Positions 45,925-58,200 of a DNA stretch of 64,000 nt are shown in pieces. A model generated the notes under the pieces. That model saw only the letters and a program-made list of their open reading frames with translations, did no database searches and was not told the origin of the DNA. This DNA comes from Melastoma dodecandrum (lineage: Eukaryota; Streptophyta; Magnoliopsida; Myrtales; Melastomataceae). The stretch's first letter is position 1, and the number at the start of each line of letters is the position of its first letter. The position numbers and the translations under genes are program-made. Location: NCBI GenBank assembly GCA_029817715.1, contig JARUPY010000606.1:6448001-6512000 (forward strand), given 5' to 3'.

Positions 45925-46363
45925 ACGTATGGCCCGTCCTCTTCAGGCAATGGCCTAATTGTGAGATTGTGCCACCAACTTCAAGCCCTGAGCCATAACT
46001 CGGTAGGTTGCTTCATGACGCACTGCGGGTGGAACTCCACCCTCTAGGCCCTAAGCCTGGGGATACCGATGGCGGTCACGCCCCTGTGGGTGGACCAGTC
46101 AACAAACGACAAGTTCATAGCAGGCGTGGAAGGCAGGAGCATGGATTGGGCGAAATGAGAGGGGTATCTTCATGGACGATGACATTGAGAAATGCATTGA
46201 CGAGATCATATTTGTCGATAGGGGAAAGGGTATCAGGGAGAATTCCAATAAATGGAAGGAGCTCGCTCGGAGGGCACTGCGAGAAGGCAGTAGTTCGGAT
46301 CAAAACATCGATAAATTCGTCACGGTGCTTGTGGAATGCACTTTAAATTCCAAGATTTCCTGA
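45925..46363 (+). pseudogene. UGT74-like 3' fragment (copy D)
   Basis: Duplicate of copy C. HCGWNS is present, with a stop soon after it (CCTCTAG near 46045). The tail after 46172 is open to TGA at 46361-46363 (NKWKELARRALREGSSSDQN). It cannot encode a functional transferase. Confidence 0.75.
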
Positions 46364-46465
46364 TCTATCAAACCAGGAATACCATCTTTATTGGGTTGAT
46401 ATTTAGTATGATACAAGCGTCTTAGACCCCGCCTTCACATACGACGGCTCTGTTGATGTCAGTTA

Positions 46466-47634
46466 TTACTCCAGTAGTCCGAGCAAGGATGTTGCAGCTC
46501 CGACGAAATTATCGAACGCAGAGCCTATAAAGATGGAGTCACCGAGTGCTTGCAGGTCCCTGAGGTACGAGACATTTGCGTAGGGGCCAGCAATGGACTC
46601 ATTGGCCAGCACCCTGCCATTGCCGTCTATTTTAATTGCATAGTGAACGACCGGTCCAATGTTCTCGGGCACGAGAAACTCGTCCAGGGATCCAATCCTC
46701 TCAAGGTTTCCCGGTATACTGAGGCTCGTTGGTAGGGTCTCGATGGTATTTGCTTTGGGACCAGTCAAGTAAAACTTCTGTATTGTCTGGGTGATGAGCG
46801 CCGTGATGAGGATGTAGGCACCGTCATTTGATATGGCAAGTCCCACAGGTCCGGCAAGACCATTGGCCAAGGACTTGACGTTGCCTGTGGTTGGGTCGTA
46901 GCTCAGCAGTCTTCCGGATCGGTCGTTGGCGATGATCATTTGGGTAATGTTCCTACAAGAGGTTAATACGATCATTAGCCGGATTATCTGGAACTGAATC
47001 GCCTGGCTATTTTAGGCGTGCTTAAAATCGAAGTCATCCTTCGAATGCCTACTTGAATCTTTGACTCGTGTCGACGAAGTACACCATGCCATTAATAGGG
47101 TCAACGGCGACCGCATTACAAAAGAAGACAGGCAGTCCGTCGGCCGACGTCACGAGCTGGGTGGCCTGTCCGCCGGAAGGCCCGACTCCATTGAGCCCGA
47201 AATATATATCACAGAAGTAGAAATAATCCGAACCGTTGAAAGCGCTTCCCAACGGTCGCCCGCATTTGCTATACAAATTCGGGTCGCTCTTGCCGTCACA
47301 GAGCGTCTTGTTCCTAGAAAACAATCAACGGGAAAAGTGACGACATCGTCCTGCACATCTACTATGAAAATCACTCGAAACACGACCTGTTGGGCACTGC
47401 GTATGTAAAATACTCGTAGGTGCCGAGTAGAGGGTTAAGCTTTACGACGTTTCCATCTGAGATCCCGGTGAAAGGACCGAGTCCATCCTCGGTGAAAGAT
47501 ATGGCATCGGGACCCGTCGTTCCCGGGGGCAACGGGTACGTCACGTAAACTGTTACGTCGACTGATCGGACCGACGGGGAAAAGAGCAGGAGAGCGAACA
47601 AGACAGTGGCTAGGTTGCGGACATAAGTGGCCAT
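46466..47634 (-). CDS. Strictosidine synthase-like protein (SSL3)
   Basis: Exons 47634-47387, 47313-47053 and 46952-46466 join to 996 bases, 331 residues, with no stop. Signal peptide LATVLFALLLFSPS. Family segments are KCGRPLGSAFNGSDYFYFCD, YFGLNGVGPSGGQATQLV, ANDRSGRLLSYDPTTGNV and FLVPENIGPVVHYAIKIDG. The protein is very similar to SSL1 and nearly identical to the reading of SSL2, and likewise shows no obvious strictosidine-synthase catalytic Glu. It is probably a secreted or vacuolar propeller hydrolase-like protein of unknown substrate. TATA lies at 47698-47709. Confidence 0.88.
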
Positions 47635-47759
47635 GTTATGATCTATATGATATATCGACCATGTATGTCTCCAGGGCAAGCAAATGCATTCAAGGCATTT
47701 ATATATAGTAAGTAGATGGCAATCGGGATAATCAGCTGATCAGCTACAAACCTTTTAGG

Positions 47760-48090
47760 TTTGGCGCTCAGCCGGAATTCCCCCACATTAATTGCTCTCC
47801 CCTAACTTATCTACTAAGTCAAACTGTGTTATTACATAGATGGGGTTCCGCCTGTATTTTCTCAACTTGTAGGATATCATCAGATAAGCAACGCCTTGAC
47901 ATGTTGTGATCATCCTGCATGTTAGCACGGTGAATGGAGGAAAATATGCAACAATCACGTCAAATAATGAAGACCATAATTCAAGCGAATAATGGATATG
48001 ACTTTATTATATTTAATTTATCTCATATTTTAGGCTTACACCATCTGTATATATGGGTTATTGTAATCTTGTCACAATAAGACAATACGA
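47760..48090. repeat. SSL-upstream flank, copy adjoining SSL3
   Basis: The shared sequence GAATTCCCCCACATTAATTG ... ACATAGATGGGGTTCCGCC ... GGATATCATCAGATAAGCAA recurs at 51556-51830. The first part also occurs upstream of SSL2 near 43900. These copies bracket the Copia fragment. Confidence 0.75.
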
Positions 48091-48179
48091 TGATCTTTCG
48101 AGCCGGTGTTCTGATTTTTTTCTTTCTTTTAGCCCCTTGTTTCTTATCACCATTTTCTTCTCGCTTGAAAAAAAAAACC

Positions 48180-50700
48180 ATGGATAAATCAGATGTTTTC
48201 AAACCTATTGTTACCACCCTGACCGGTTCCAATTTTAACTTGTGGGTACAAATCATGAAAAGTTTTTTGATTGGGCGCAAACTTTGGAGAATTATAACAG
48301 GAGATATCACCAAACCTGTTCGTCTATGTGATGAGTATCCAATCGAGTTCGCCGATCGACTTAAAGAATGAGACTGCAAAAATCATCAAATCATTACTTG
48401 GCTTCGCAACACCACTATGCCTGTTATTCATATTCAGTTTGCTGATTTTGATACTGCAAAAGAAGTCTGGGATTTTTTGGCAAACAGATTCCTCACCGCG
48501 CATTACTATCAATTATGGACTATACTCAAACAGGAGCGTGGTAAATCCATCAATGAATTTCTTTTTCAAGTACAACCCATCTGACATCAATTATCTCAAG
48601 CCAAAATTAGTGAGGATCATATGCATCTCATTCAGGTTCTCATGGCACTTCAACCTGAATATGAAGCCGTGAGGGCATTACTACTTCATCGTAATCTCTG
48701 GCCAAGCCTGAACACTGCCATTCAGGAAATAATTTTTGAAGAAACATGTTTGAATCTGAACGAAGCACCTCAATTAGAAGTTGTTCTCGCCGCTACTAGA
48801 CTCTTGTCTCAGAAATTCAGAAATCAATCCTGTAAGAATTGTTCTAAATCTGGTCATACTTTTGTTAATTGTCCGACTATAGAGTGTAGATATTGTCATG
48901 GTTTTGGGCACATCCTGGAACATTGCCCCACCCGGCCTCCACGACCAAAAGGGATTCCTAAGTCTCGATTATTTTCGAAGCCTGAATCTTCATCAGCCGA
49001 TGCTGTTACAGAGGGTTTGACTAACCTCACGATAAGTGATCTTGAGGCAATTGTTAAACAGGTCATGTCTTCTGATTCTGCATCTGCCCTATCTGCTACC
49101 CCTGGTATCTCTCCCTGGCTCTTTGACTCTGCTTGTTTCAATCATTTGACTAATGATTCTTCCATTCTTTCACCAAAAACATTAGTCACATCTTTGCCTC
49201 CCGTACATACTGTTTATGGTTCCAAAATGAATATCACTCACTTTGGACAAGCTTCCGCTCCAAATCTCAGCCTCCCAAATACATATCTTGTTCCAAATTT
49301 AACTCTGAATCTTATTTCGGTTGGTCAACTTTCTGAACAAGGACTAATCGTAAGCTTATCTCCGTCCGGTTGTCATGTTCGGGATCTGTAGACGGGTCAA
49401 CTTATTGGGACGGATTGCAGAGTGGGCAGATTATTTGAACTCACCTCCCTTTATATCCATTGAAGAGTTGTATCTGCTGTAACTGCATATTCTGCTATTT
49501 ATAAGTAGCATCTTCGTCTTGGTCATGCTTTGCCAAATAAACTGCAATCTTTAGTCTCTCGAGGTCTCCTAGGATCGACTAAATTTGAGTCATTTTATTG
49601 TCTTGATTGTTAATAGGGAAAACAACTGGCCATGTCCTTTACTCCAAGTACATTTATTTCTAACAGTCCTTTTGATCTTGTCCATTCTGATATTTGGGGT
49701 CCCTCTCCAGTCACAACGGTTAATGGTTATCGATATTTTGTGTTGTTTATCGATGATTTTTCATATTTTACATGGATATATTTTTTAAAACATCGTTCCG
49801 AGCTTTCTGAAATCTTCATTGAATTTGCTCTCATGGTTAAAACTCAATTTTCTCATACAAGAAAAATTCTTCGGACATATAATGCAATGGAATATAAAGA
49901 TTCTTGTTTACTTCGATTTCTTGAACAACAGGGTACTATAATCCAGCGGTCTTGTCCTCATACTTCACAACAGAATGGGCGTGCCGAGTGAAAACATCGA
50001 CATATTGTTGACATTGTTCGTACTCTATTACTTTCTGCATATTGTCCTAAAAACTTTTGGAGAGAAACTGCTATCACTGCTGTTTTTATAATTAATTGTA
50101 TTCTAACGTTCTTCAAAATTTGTCTCCCTATGAGCAATTATTTAAAAAGCCTCCTGGTTATTCTTTTTTAAAATCATTTAGATGTACTTGTTTCATTCTT
50201 CTCCAGCCTCATGAACACACGAAATTGGAACCTCGTGCCCGTTTATGTTGCTTTCTTGGTTATGGAATAGAGCATAAAGGATATAGATGTTGGGATCCTA
50301 TATCTCAGCGTCTTCGTATTTCTCGGCACGTTATATTTTGGGAAAATACTTGCTTTTCCTTTCTTTCAAAATTTCATCAAACTCTCACCACAGCATCTAG
50401 TTTATTTTCTCACCAGTAAGTTGAATTATTTTCCACGACGAATACAACTTTAGTCAATGAGCTTGCTCCAACTCCTGCACCCACTCCCATATAAGTTGTT
50501 CAAACTATGGATCCTGACACCGAATCCAATCTTCGCCGAAGTAATCAAGTAAGAGAACCCCCTTCTTATCTTAGCAATTATCAATGTTTTTCTGCTATCA
50601 AATCCTTGTATGAACCTCACACATATCGTGAGGCAAACACTAATCCTTTGTGGCAGCAAGCGATGAAAGAAGAACTTCAGGCCTTAGAAAATACAGGTAC
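48180..50700 (+). mobile_element. Degenerate Ty1/Copia retrotransposon fragment
   Basis: Gag starts at 48180 (LTGSNFNLWVQIMKSFLIGR). It continues in broken frames to a double CCHC zinc knuckle (CKNCSKSGHTFVNC; CRYCHGFGHILEHC) and protease-like WLFDSACFNHLTNDSS. Integrase follows (LVHSDIWGPSPV; YFVLFIDDFSYFTWIYFLK; QNGRAE) and then the start of RT (WQQAMKEELQALENTGT), where homology stops at about 50700. The gag-integrase-RT order defines Copia. There are many stops. I see no LTRs and no TGGTATCAGAGC-type primer site, so both ends are lost. Confidence 0.85.
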
Positions 50701-50702
50701 TT

Positions 50703-50865
50703 GTAGGAGTGAAAACAAACCAAGCCGCTCGCGAGCTGGTTCGGTCAAAACTCAGTTCGAGCTCGACTTTGACCGAGTTCGAGCCGAACTCGAGTCGGCT
50801 CGTTAGCTCGAGCTGAAACAATGACAGCTCGAAGGCTCGCGAGCCGCTCGCGAGCTTAATATTAT
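50703..50865. repeat. GCTCG-rich palindromic repeat, probable hAT-like terminus
   Basis: Dense GAGCTCG/GCTCGCGAGC motifs occur here, including GCCGCTCGCGAGCTGGTTCG and its near-inverse GGCTCGCGAGCCGCTCGCGA. It starts TAGGAGTGAAAACAAACC right where the Copia RT breaks off. Such GCTCG-rich ends are common on plant non-autonomous hAT-like elements. I cannot find the other end. Confidence 0.45.
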
Positions 50866-51555
50866 ATATTAAATTTTAATAATTTATTAATAAAAATTTA
50901 ATAAAACTACCTGAAAAACTTTTTCCTTCCCCCTCCCCACTCTCGTAGTAGAAGCAAACCCTAAGGAAAAAACCTGTCGTCTCCCCTAGGAAGGAGAGGA
51001 TAGTGTTCTGATCGTATTCATATCCTCTCTTCGTTCTCTCTCTCCTTCTGGCGGGGCGATCTCCTCTCTTTTTTAAGTAAGCGAAAAATAATCGGCATTC
51101 TCGTACTCTGTGTCTCGCGAGGGTCGGCTGGAGCGAGCGTCAAAAAGTACCGGAGAGGAGCTGGCTGAATCTTACGCTCGCGGGTAAGCGACGGATAGAC
51201 GTGAAGGCGCCATAATCAAGTTACGCTCCCCATCCCCTTACCTTCTTTGTCTTTCCCTACCTCACCCCGTATGTGATCGAGTGTTGCCGCAATGTCACAC
51301 TTTATTCGTGCTTCACTGTTCATTCTCGGCTGGCTGAAAATCTTGTTTCGTCTAGGCAAAGTCCCCCTCTTCTCCTCTTCCTTAGCGCTTCATGTATGTT
51401 GTCACTTTGCTTCGTTTTTGTTTCTTTGTTTTTTGCGTCTGTCTTTGTAGTTAACGTTCGATGGTGAAATCAAAATGTTCGGGTCACCATGATTTTGGGG
51501 GATTCCCGCGGGGTTTTGAAGAGACGGCGGATTTGAGGCCCTGCGTTTGGATTAA
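50866..51555. other. Promoter/5'UTR-like DNA without a gene
   Basis: Contains AAACCCTAAGG (telo-box like, near 50956) and CT-rich leader-like sequence (TTCGTTCTCTCTCTCCTTCT). No following coding exon is recognised. It may be a captured or orphaned gene leader. Confidence 0.35.
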
Positions 51556-51830
51556 CGGAATTCCCCCACATTAATTGCTGTCCCATAACTTATCTACTAA
51601 GTCAAACTGTGTTATTACATAGATGGGGTTCCGCCAGAATTTTCTCAACTTGTAGGATATCATCAGATAAGCAACGCATGTGCTCATCCTCCTGCATGTT
51701 AGCACGATGAATGGAAGAAAATCCGCGGCAATCACGTTAAATAATGAAGACCAGCTATGATTTTATTATATTAATTTACTTCCTATTTTAGGCTTTAATC
51801 TTTTCACAATAAGATAATAGGAATATCTTC
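51556..51830. repeat. SSL-upstream flank, distal copy
   Basis: Matches 47777-48090 (GAATTCCCCCACATTAATTG, GGATATCATCAGATAAGCAA, CTGCATGTTAGCACGATGAA). No SSL gene is attached, so it is a remnant of a further array copy or a duplication made when the intervening DNA arrived. Confidence 0.7.
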
Positions 51831-52873
51831 CTTTTCTTTATCACTTCTTGGATAAAATACTATTTACGAGTATTTCACCATGAAGTTTATGTCATCATAC
51901 ATTTTATTAAATTCATCTTTAGATATTAGGCTTTGGCGTTCTTGTATTGTTCATGTTTCTAGTTTAATTTGTCTGTTCAGAGAGTTGTGTACACCATACA
52001 GAGAGAGGCTTTTGAGATCGTGCTTACTGTGGCTCCGTCGGTGCATCTCCCGCCTCGGGTCTTGCCTGACCACGGCCATTGCCTTCGTCCATCGAGGTGC
52101 CCCCGAATGCATTCTGTTGGCGTCTCTGGCCTTTTTCTGTGATCCACTAGTCAGGTGTTGGCTGAGTTTCCTTTTACATATTTTTATGTTTAATGTCACA
52201 TGAGACTCTAATATAAATATTGTACGACAGCCGATGTCGATGAAAGCATGACATACTATATTGACAGTGAAGCCTTGCACTGCACTAGAAAGAAGGAATG
52301 AGAGGGTGACGACAGAGAGGAGGAAGAGGAGACCAGCAACCGCGGTCGGCGTCCCGGCGAAGGGGCAACAACACCCCACATTTGTTCCTTTATTAATATA
52401 ATAATACAGACGGGGTAAATTATACTTAATTGGGTTGGATTAAGAAAGATAGGATTTGGTAACTCGTGGGTCGCGTGGTTTGGCCCATTAATACACCAAT
52501 GAACCCAGGCCCGTATGAGGGGGGTTGGACCGGGTCAAAATTGGACAACCGTTTGACCCTTTGAGTCAAACCTCGGTATCTGTCTTTGTCAGGAGTCAAC
52601 AACACACACAACCATTTGAGTCAAAAAAGTGGAATTTCGAAAAGGAGGAGATGATAAAATGGGTAAATTATTTTAAGAAGTGATCAGTAAATTTATGAAA
52701 AAAGAGTCACACTGGGAAAACGACAAACATCCAACAAAAAAAGGGGGAGTACCAAACAATGGAAGAAAACAAACAGTAGTACGACTGCGCCTATTACACA
52801 ATACAAAGCAGAAGCAGCCAGCCGCCCACGCCATCCATCCACCTCACCCAAACAAACATCGGGAACTCCTCCG
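51831..52873. other. Intergenic region upstream of the ITN1-like gene
   Basis: About 1 kb with no recognised gene. A 142-codon minus frame (52379-51951) starts with a hydrophobic segment (AGLLFLLSVVTLSFLLSSA), but the rest looks random. The last 200 bp should include the ITN1-like 5' UTR and promoter. Confidence 0.45.
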
Positions 52874-54633
52874 ATGGAGAGGCAGCTCAGCCTCATCCCA
52901 GCAACACCTAGGGACTCCCCCGGCAAGCGCCGCGATTCCTCCCTCCATTACATCGCCAGGTCCGGCAACCTCTCCCGCCTTAGGGACGCCCTCGGCGACC
53001 TCGACGATTCCAGGAGGAGCGAGATCAGATCACTGCTTCGCTCCCAGAATGCCGAGGGGGAGACTCCCCTTTACGTGGCCGCTGAGAACGGCCACGTGGA
53101 CGTTGTCGCCGAGATACTCAGGTGCTGCGACCTCGAGGTTGCTTCCATCCTCGCCAGGAATGGGTTTGACCCTTTCCATGTCGCTGCCAAGCACGGCCAC
53201 CTGGGTTAGTGCTCGCTTTTGGTTGGTTCGCCCCCCCCAATCGATATGCGCGTTCCGTTCCCAGATTTTGTTGCTTGCTATCGCAGGGGTCCTGAAGGAA
53301 TTGCTCCGAGCGTTCCCGAACCTGGCGATGCCGACCGACGCGTCCTGCACGACTGCGTTGCACACCGCGGCGGCACAGGGTCACACTGAGATCGTGAAGC
53401 TCCTTCTGGAGACGGACTCGAACCTCACGAAGATTGCCCGGAACAATGGGAAAACAGTCCTCCACTCGACCGCGAGGATGGGACATTTGGAAGTCGTGAG
53501 GGCCCTCCTCGGCAAGGACCCTGGAGCGGGTCTCAGGACGGACAAGAAGGGGCAGACGGCGCTGCACATGGCCGTGAAAGGCGTCAGTGAGGAGACCGTG
53601 CTGGAGCTAATCAAGCACGATCCCTCGATTTTGAGCGTCCAGGATAATAAGGGAAACACGGCTCTGCACGTCGCAGCAAAGAAGGGCCGATCTCAGGTTT
53701 GAACTGATTCATTCATTCTGTTTAGTTGATTTATGTATGGATGCTAAGGTCGATGCGTGTCACATCCCGCAGGTTGTTCGCCGTCTGTTGTCTTTGGAAG
53801 GTATCAACCTCAATGCAATCAATAAGGCAGGGGAAACTCCCCTCGACATCGCCGAGAAGTTCGGAACTCCTGAACTTGTGTCCATCCTGAAGGATGCAGG
53901 GGCCTTGAATTCGAAACAACTAGGGAAGCCCCCGAACGCGACGAAGCAATTGAAGCAAACGGTTAACGAAATCCAGCACGACGTCCAGTCTCAGCTCCTA
54001 CAGACCCGTCAAACCGGGTTCAAGGTCCAGAAGATAGCCAAGAGGTTAAAGAAGCTACACATCAGCGGACTCAACAATGCCATAAGCTCGGCCACGGTTG
54101 TCGCCGTCCTCATTGCCACTGTCGCATTCGCGGCCATATTCACCGTTCCTGGACAATACGTCCAGCAAGATACCCCGGGGGAGTCGCTTGGTGAAGCAAA
54201 TATCTCAAGCCAGGCCGCATTCATGGTCTTCTTTATATTCGACAGCTTGGCCTTGTTCATATCCCTCGCGGTCGTCGTGGTGCAGACATCTGTCGTCGTG
54301 ATCGAGGAGAAGGCAAAGAGGCAGCTGGTGTTTGTCATCAACAAGCTAATGTGGCTAGCTTGCATGTTCATATCAGTCGCATTCATATCCCTGTCGTTCG
54401 TGGTCGTGGGACGGCAAGAACAACGGCTCGCCATATGCGCGACGGTGATCGGCAGCACCATCATGCTGACGACGATCGGTTCCATGTGCTACTGCGTGAT
54501 CATGCACCGGTTGGAGGAGAAGAGGTTGAGGAACATAAGTAAGGGCGAGAGCCGGTCACGGTCTTACTCCTTGTCCATGGCCTCCGAACCTGACATGCTA
54601 AGTAGCAGCAACAAGAGGATGTATGCAGTCTGA
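52874..54633 (+). CDS. Ankyrin-repeat membrane protein, ITN1-like (PGG domain)
   Basis: Three exons (52874-53204, 53287-53696, 53773-54633) join in frame to 533 residues. The N-terminal half has about seven ankyrin repeats (AEGETPLYVAAENGHVDVV; TALHTAAAQGHTEIVKLLL; GQTALHMAVKG; GNTALHVAAKKGRSQ; GETPLDIAEKFG). A linker QLKQTVNEIQHDVQSQL precedes the PGG domain (NNAISSATVVAVLIATVAFA, then FTVPGQY) and three further membrane helices. This is the ACD6/ITN1 class, and the linker and tail resemble Arabidopsis ITN1, a plasma-membrane protein linked to salt tolerance and ROS/ABA responses. It is slightly shorter than ITN1 (about 590, from memory). No lesions are seen. Confidence 0.92.
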
Positions 54634-55214
54634 GGTAACCTATGATTGCCGGAAGTAACATTGTTATATTACATGCCCGTGGCTTGAGCAGACCTTGACA
54701 AAGGCCTTGGGGCATGACCATGCTCGATTTGGTAAACATTGCGCTCGTCGAAAGAATGGATGGTACTGGCCACCCTCGATACGACGGGCGCAGGCGGCTG
54801 TTTTTACCATCGCTGAGGGATATACTATGGCACAACACTACGAGCACGAAGAGGGAAGCAAAAGCTTGAATGTAACCATAATGTTGAGTTTATCATTTAT
54901 ATAGAGGTAAGGTTTGCATGTCTTTTTAGGGTTTATTTCTTTCTACAAGGAGAAGAAAGAGAAGGCAGAAGAGCTGTCAAACTTCAAGATCGTAGTCGCA
55001 GCAAAATAAGCTACGGTCCGACAGGCCTTAGGTATTATTAGTTAAGTACGAGGCAAACGAGATCACGACCCAAAGACTTTTGACATGGAAACGCCATTGA
55101 TTGACAGCCCTAAATTGAAACAAAAGAAAATAATGCCATCAACGACCCGGCGCCTACACACCCTTAATTAAATAACGGACCTCTCTTACCCCTTTATTCT
55201 CGAAACGTCGCCAG
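54634..55214. other. Convergent 3' flanks of the ITN1-like and LARP6-like genes
   Basis: About 580 bp, where the 3' UTRs of two genes meet. No further gene is recognised. Confidence 0.5.
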
Positions 55215-58200
55215 TCACGCCGTGTCGACTGAGACCATCTTGCCCCGTCCCATCGAGAACCCCCTCGTGCCGTCTGGCATGCGCGGGCCAGGAGGTTGCT
55301 TTCCGAGAAGTGAAGCCTCATTCGCGACGGGATTGGTGGTAGGCGGCAACCCCGGGTGACTACCGCGGTTCTGGTGATGCAGGCCTCTCCCCCGTCCCCT
55401 CCCCCTTCCACGGCCGCGCCCTCTCTTCTGCCCACCCTCCCTATCATTCACATTTTCGTCTCCCTGCACAACACAGTGACGTGGGTACATCAAAAGTCAC
55501 CAATCAAGCAAATACAAGAACGTGTAGTACTGCATCTCATCATTTTCTTTGCCCGTAGCTAAACAATGACGGATGAAAAACATGCTGAACTGATAACAGA
55601 TATTGATCGGTTTTTCTCCTTTTGGAATTTGCCTAAAGATCAGAACAGATTGCTGGAGGCATCGGCCATAATTACGGTGAACTAACCTATGGTATACTCA
55701 AGGTTTCCTTAATCTACACTAGCTTTAAAAGATATTTGTGCAATAACTCACCGTATGGCCCTGCATTTGACCGTCCGATGGCTCCAAAGATTCATCTAAC
55801 TGTTGCCTGATATTTGGATGATTCTCTGAAGTAGACGCATCTTCTTCTTCCCCAACTTCATCTCCGTCATGTGCCTTCTTCGTCCGTGCATGAACAGGCT
55901 TTCCCTAATAAAAGCGGAAAAATCGACTGAAGAATCTGGAGAAGACCGGACCCAGATAACCATATCTGCTTGTAACTATCCAAGATATAATTAATTCACA
56001 TGTCAATGCCGAACCCAATATCAGAGCATTTCAGATAAATGAGTCTATATCAATGGCATTGACAAATAGATTGAGGCAGGTGAAGATTTCATGACTATGG
56101 CAGAAAGAGAAGGCAGTAACATACCCCACGCCTAAGAATCAAACGGACCCTGAGGCCACTTCTCCAATTCTCCTCATCATTCAGCTCTTCAACCTACAAT
56201 AGAAATGAATGGCGAAAATTTCAAACCCCTGTGCTCACCAATGATATGTTCGTGATCAATATGGGACATTTATTGGAACACGGCACTGCTTACAGCTTTT
56301 TCAGCTAGCTCAACGGATTCATACTCCACAAAAGCATGCAACTGCATAGAAAACAACACGGTCTAAGTAATGAGATTCATAAATCCAATTTTCATATGAT
56401 AAAATGTAACCCCATATATAATACCTCAAAAACCACAATAAGCCAAAAAAAATTGGGACAAAAAGCAAAAATATAGCTATTCTTTCCACATTTACTTCAA
56501 AACTTCTTTTTGTTAAGATTTAATTTCAAAACATTGAAAGCTTTGAGCTTTTATAAAATACTGGTACAAGATTTCATGATTGACCAAAATGAACACCAAA
56601 GCACCAATTACTCTCATCTAGGAACTCCACAAATTCTGCAAATAAAAAACAAAACTGCAAAAACAATATACAGGTAATTGGAAAGAAGATCGTCTTACCT
56701 TGTTACAGTAGAGCATGCCATCGGTTTTCCCTAACCTATTTGCTGGAGATGGCCCCCCACCTGCTTGTGGTTGACAGGTGCGTATGGCCTTAACACTAAA
56801 AAGCAACAACTAAATTAGGGCAGAAGGCAATCGGAAATTATTGAACAACACAGACTAGCTGTCCTACTAGAATGAGACATCCTCACCTCCCAACAGTAGA
56901 GAAGATTTTCATGAGATTTTGGTAGCAATGATCCTCTGGTAGATTTTCAGCAACAACTACACGTGACTGTATGAAGAGCATTTAGCAAATATCAATGACT
57001 AGTAATTTGAAATGAAATACAAGTAACTGGAGATTAGCAAATGCTAGACGATTTTGTTCCACATCTTATAAAGAAAGCAAAGTTAACAGAAACCATCAAA
57101 TACAAACTATCTTTAATGCCGAGGATCATATTGTTAAATAGAGAAAAGGAACTTATAAAATTAAAGAATCAACAGACCAAGTACCAACTAACCTGTAATT
57201 CCTCCATCTCTGCGTCAGTTAAAGGGTGAAGGCGTTTAATTTTCTTCCCATCTTCACTGACTACCTGAAAATTTCAGCAACAAATAAATTAGAGGAACAT
57301 GAAATCAAAAGAGATGATAAGATCGTAAAGGTATGACATATAAGAACATCAAGGCTCACAAGTTTTGATGAATTTCGCAGTATAATAGAGAGCCGCACAC
57401 TGCTATTTACGAAGGATTTGATCTTCTTGAAATTGGCAACCACAGAGATTGGGACTGCAAAAAATGGTAAATCAGTAAAATAAAGGGCACATACGAAGAA
57501 CACACTCCCAAGTCCATAGAAAAGGCTCTGACGAAGTAAAATCAACTAGCTTAGTTTCCATCACATGATAAACTCTGGCATTAAGAGGAGTTACCGTATC
57601 CATCAGGATCTTTGCTGATGTATTTCATAAGATGATCGGTCGTAGCCAGGTTCAAGTCACTAAAATAGTACTCTACCTGCATAACAGAAAACTCGAATCA
57701 ACCACAGAATACATGGCGAGATCAAATTGGTTTCTTAAAGAGAAACAACACATCATATTTCATGACCGTGATAACTAGCACACAACGACTCAACCCTCTA
57801 GCATTTCAAGGGCGCTAAATAACAGAAAAATTTATGTTTTGCAACAATCTCTGATATAATCTTCGCCTATGCATACCGACAAAAGGATCAATTAGTCACA
57901 GCCCCCTTCCACTGCCTTTCTGAATATCACAGGCAAACGAATCAACTCCATCCAATCTTGAATGCCTTTTGGATAAACCAACTCCACGACACTGTTCTGA
58001 AATGATTACTAAATACACGTGGATTTTCTTCATCCTTCTGACATCATGTGATAACCTATACCCGTATTTCAGTTACAATCTCATATCATCATATCATCAT
58101 ATTCACTCATACATCCACCACACTACAGTATGTACAGGCCAAACATTGAGATGTTAAACAAATCAACATAAAAAAAAAAGACAACATAACAGTTAATGGT

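Noticed and set aside
37660..47634. A working alkaloid-type biosynthetic gene cluster (UGT plus strictosidine synthase-like)
   Set aside because: All four UGT copies are broken, and the SSL proteins show no obvious strictosidine-synthase catalytic Glu. Co-location is explained by tandem duplication of one chimeric unit.
51951..52379. 142-codon minus frame with an N-terminal hydrophobic segment
   Set aside because: Only the first 40 or so residues look protein-like. No family match from memory, and no promoter or splice support.
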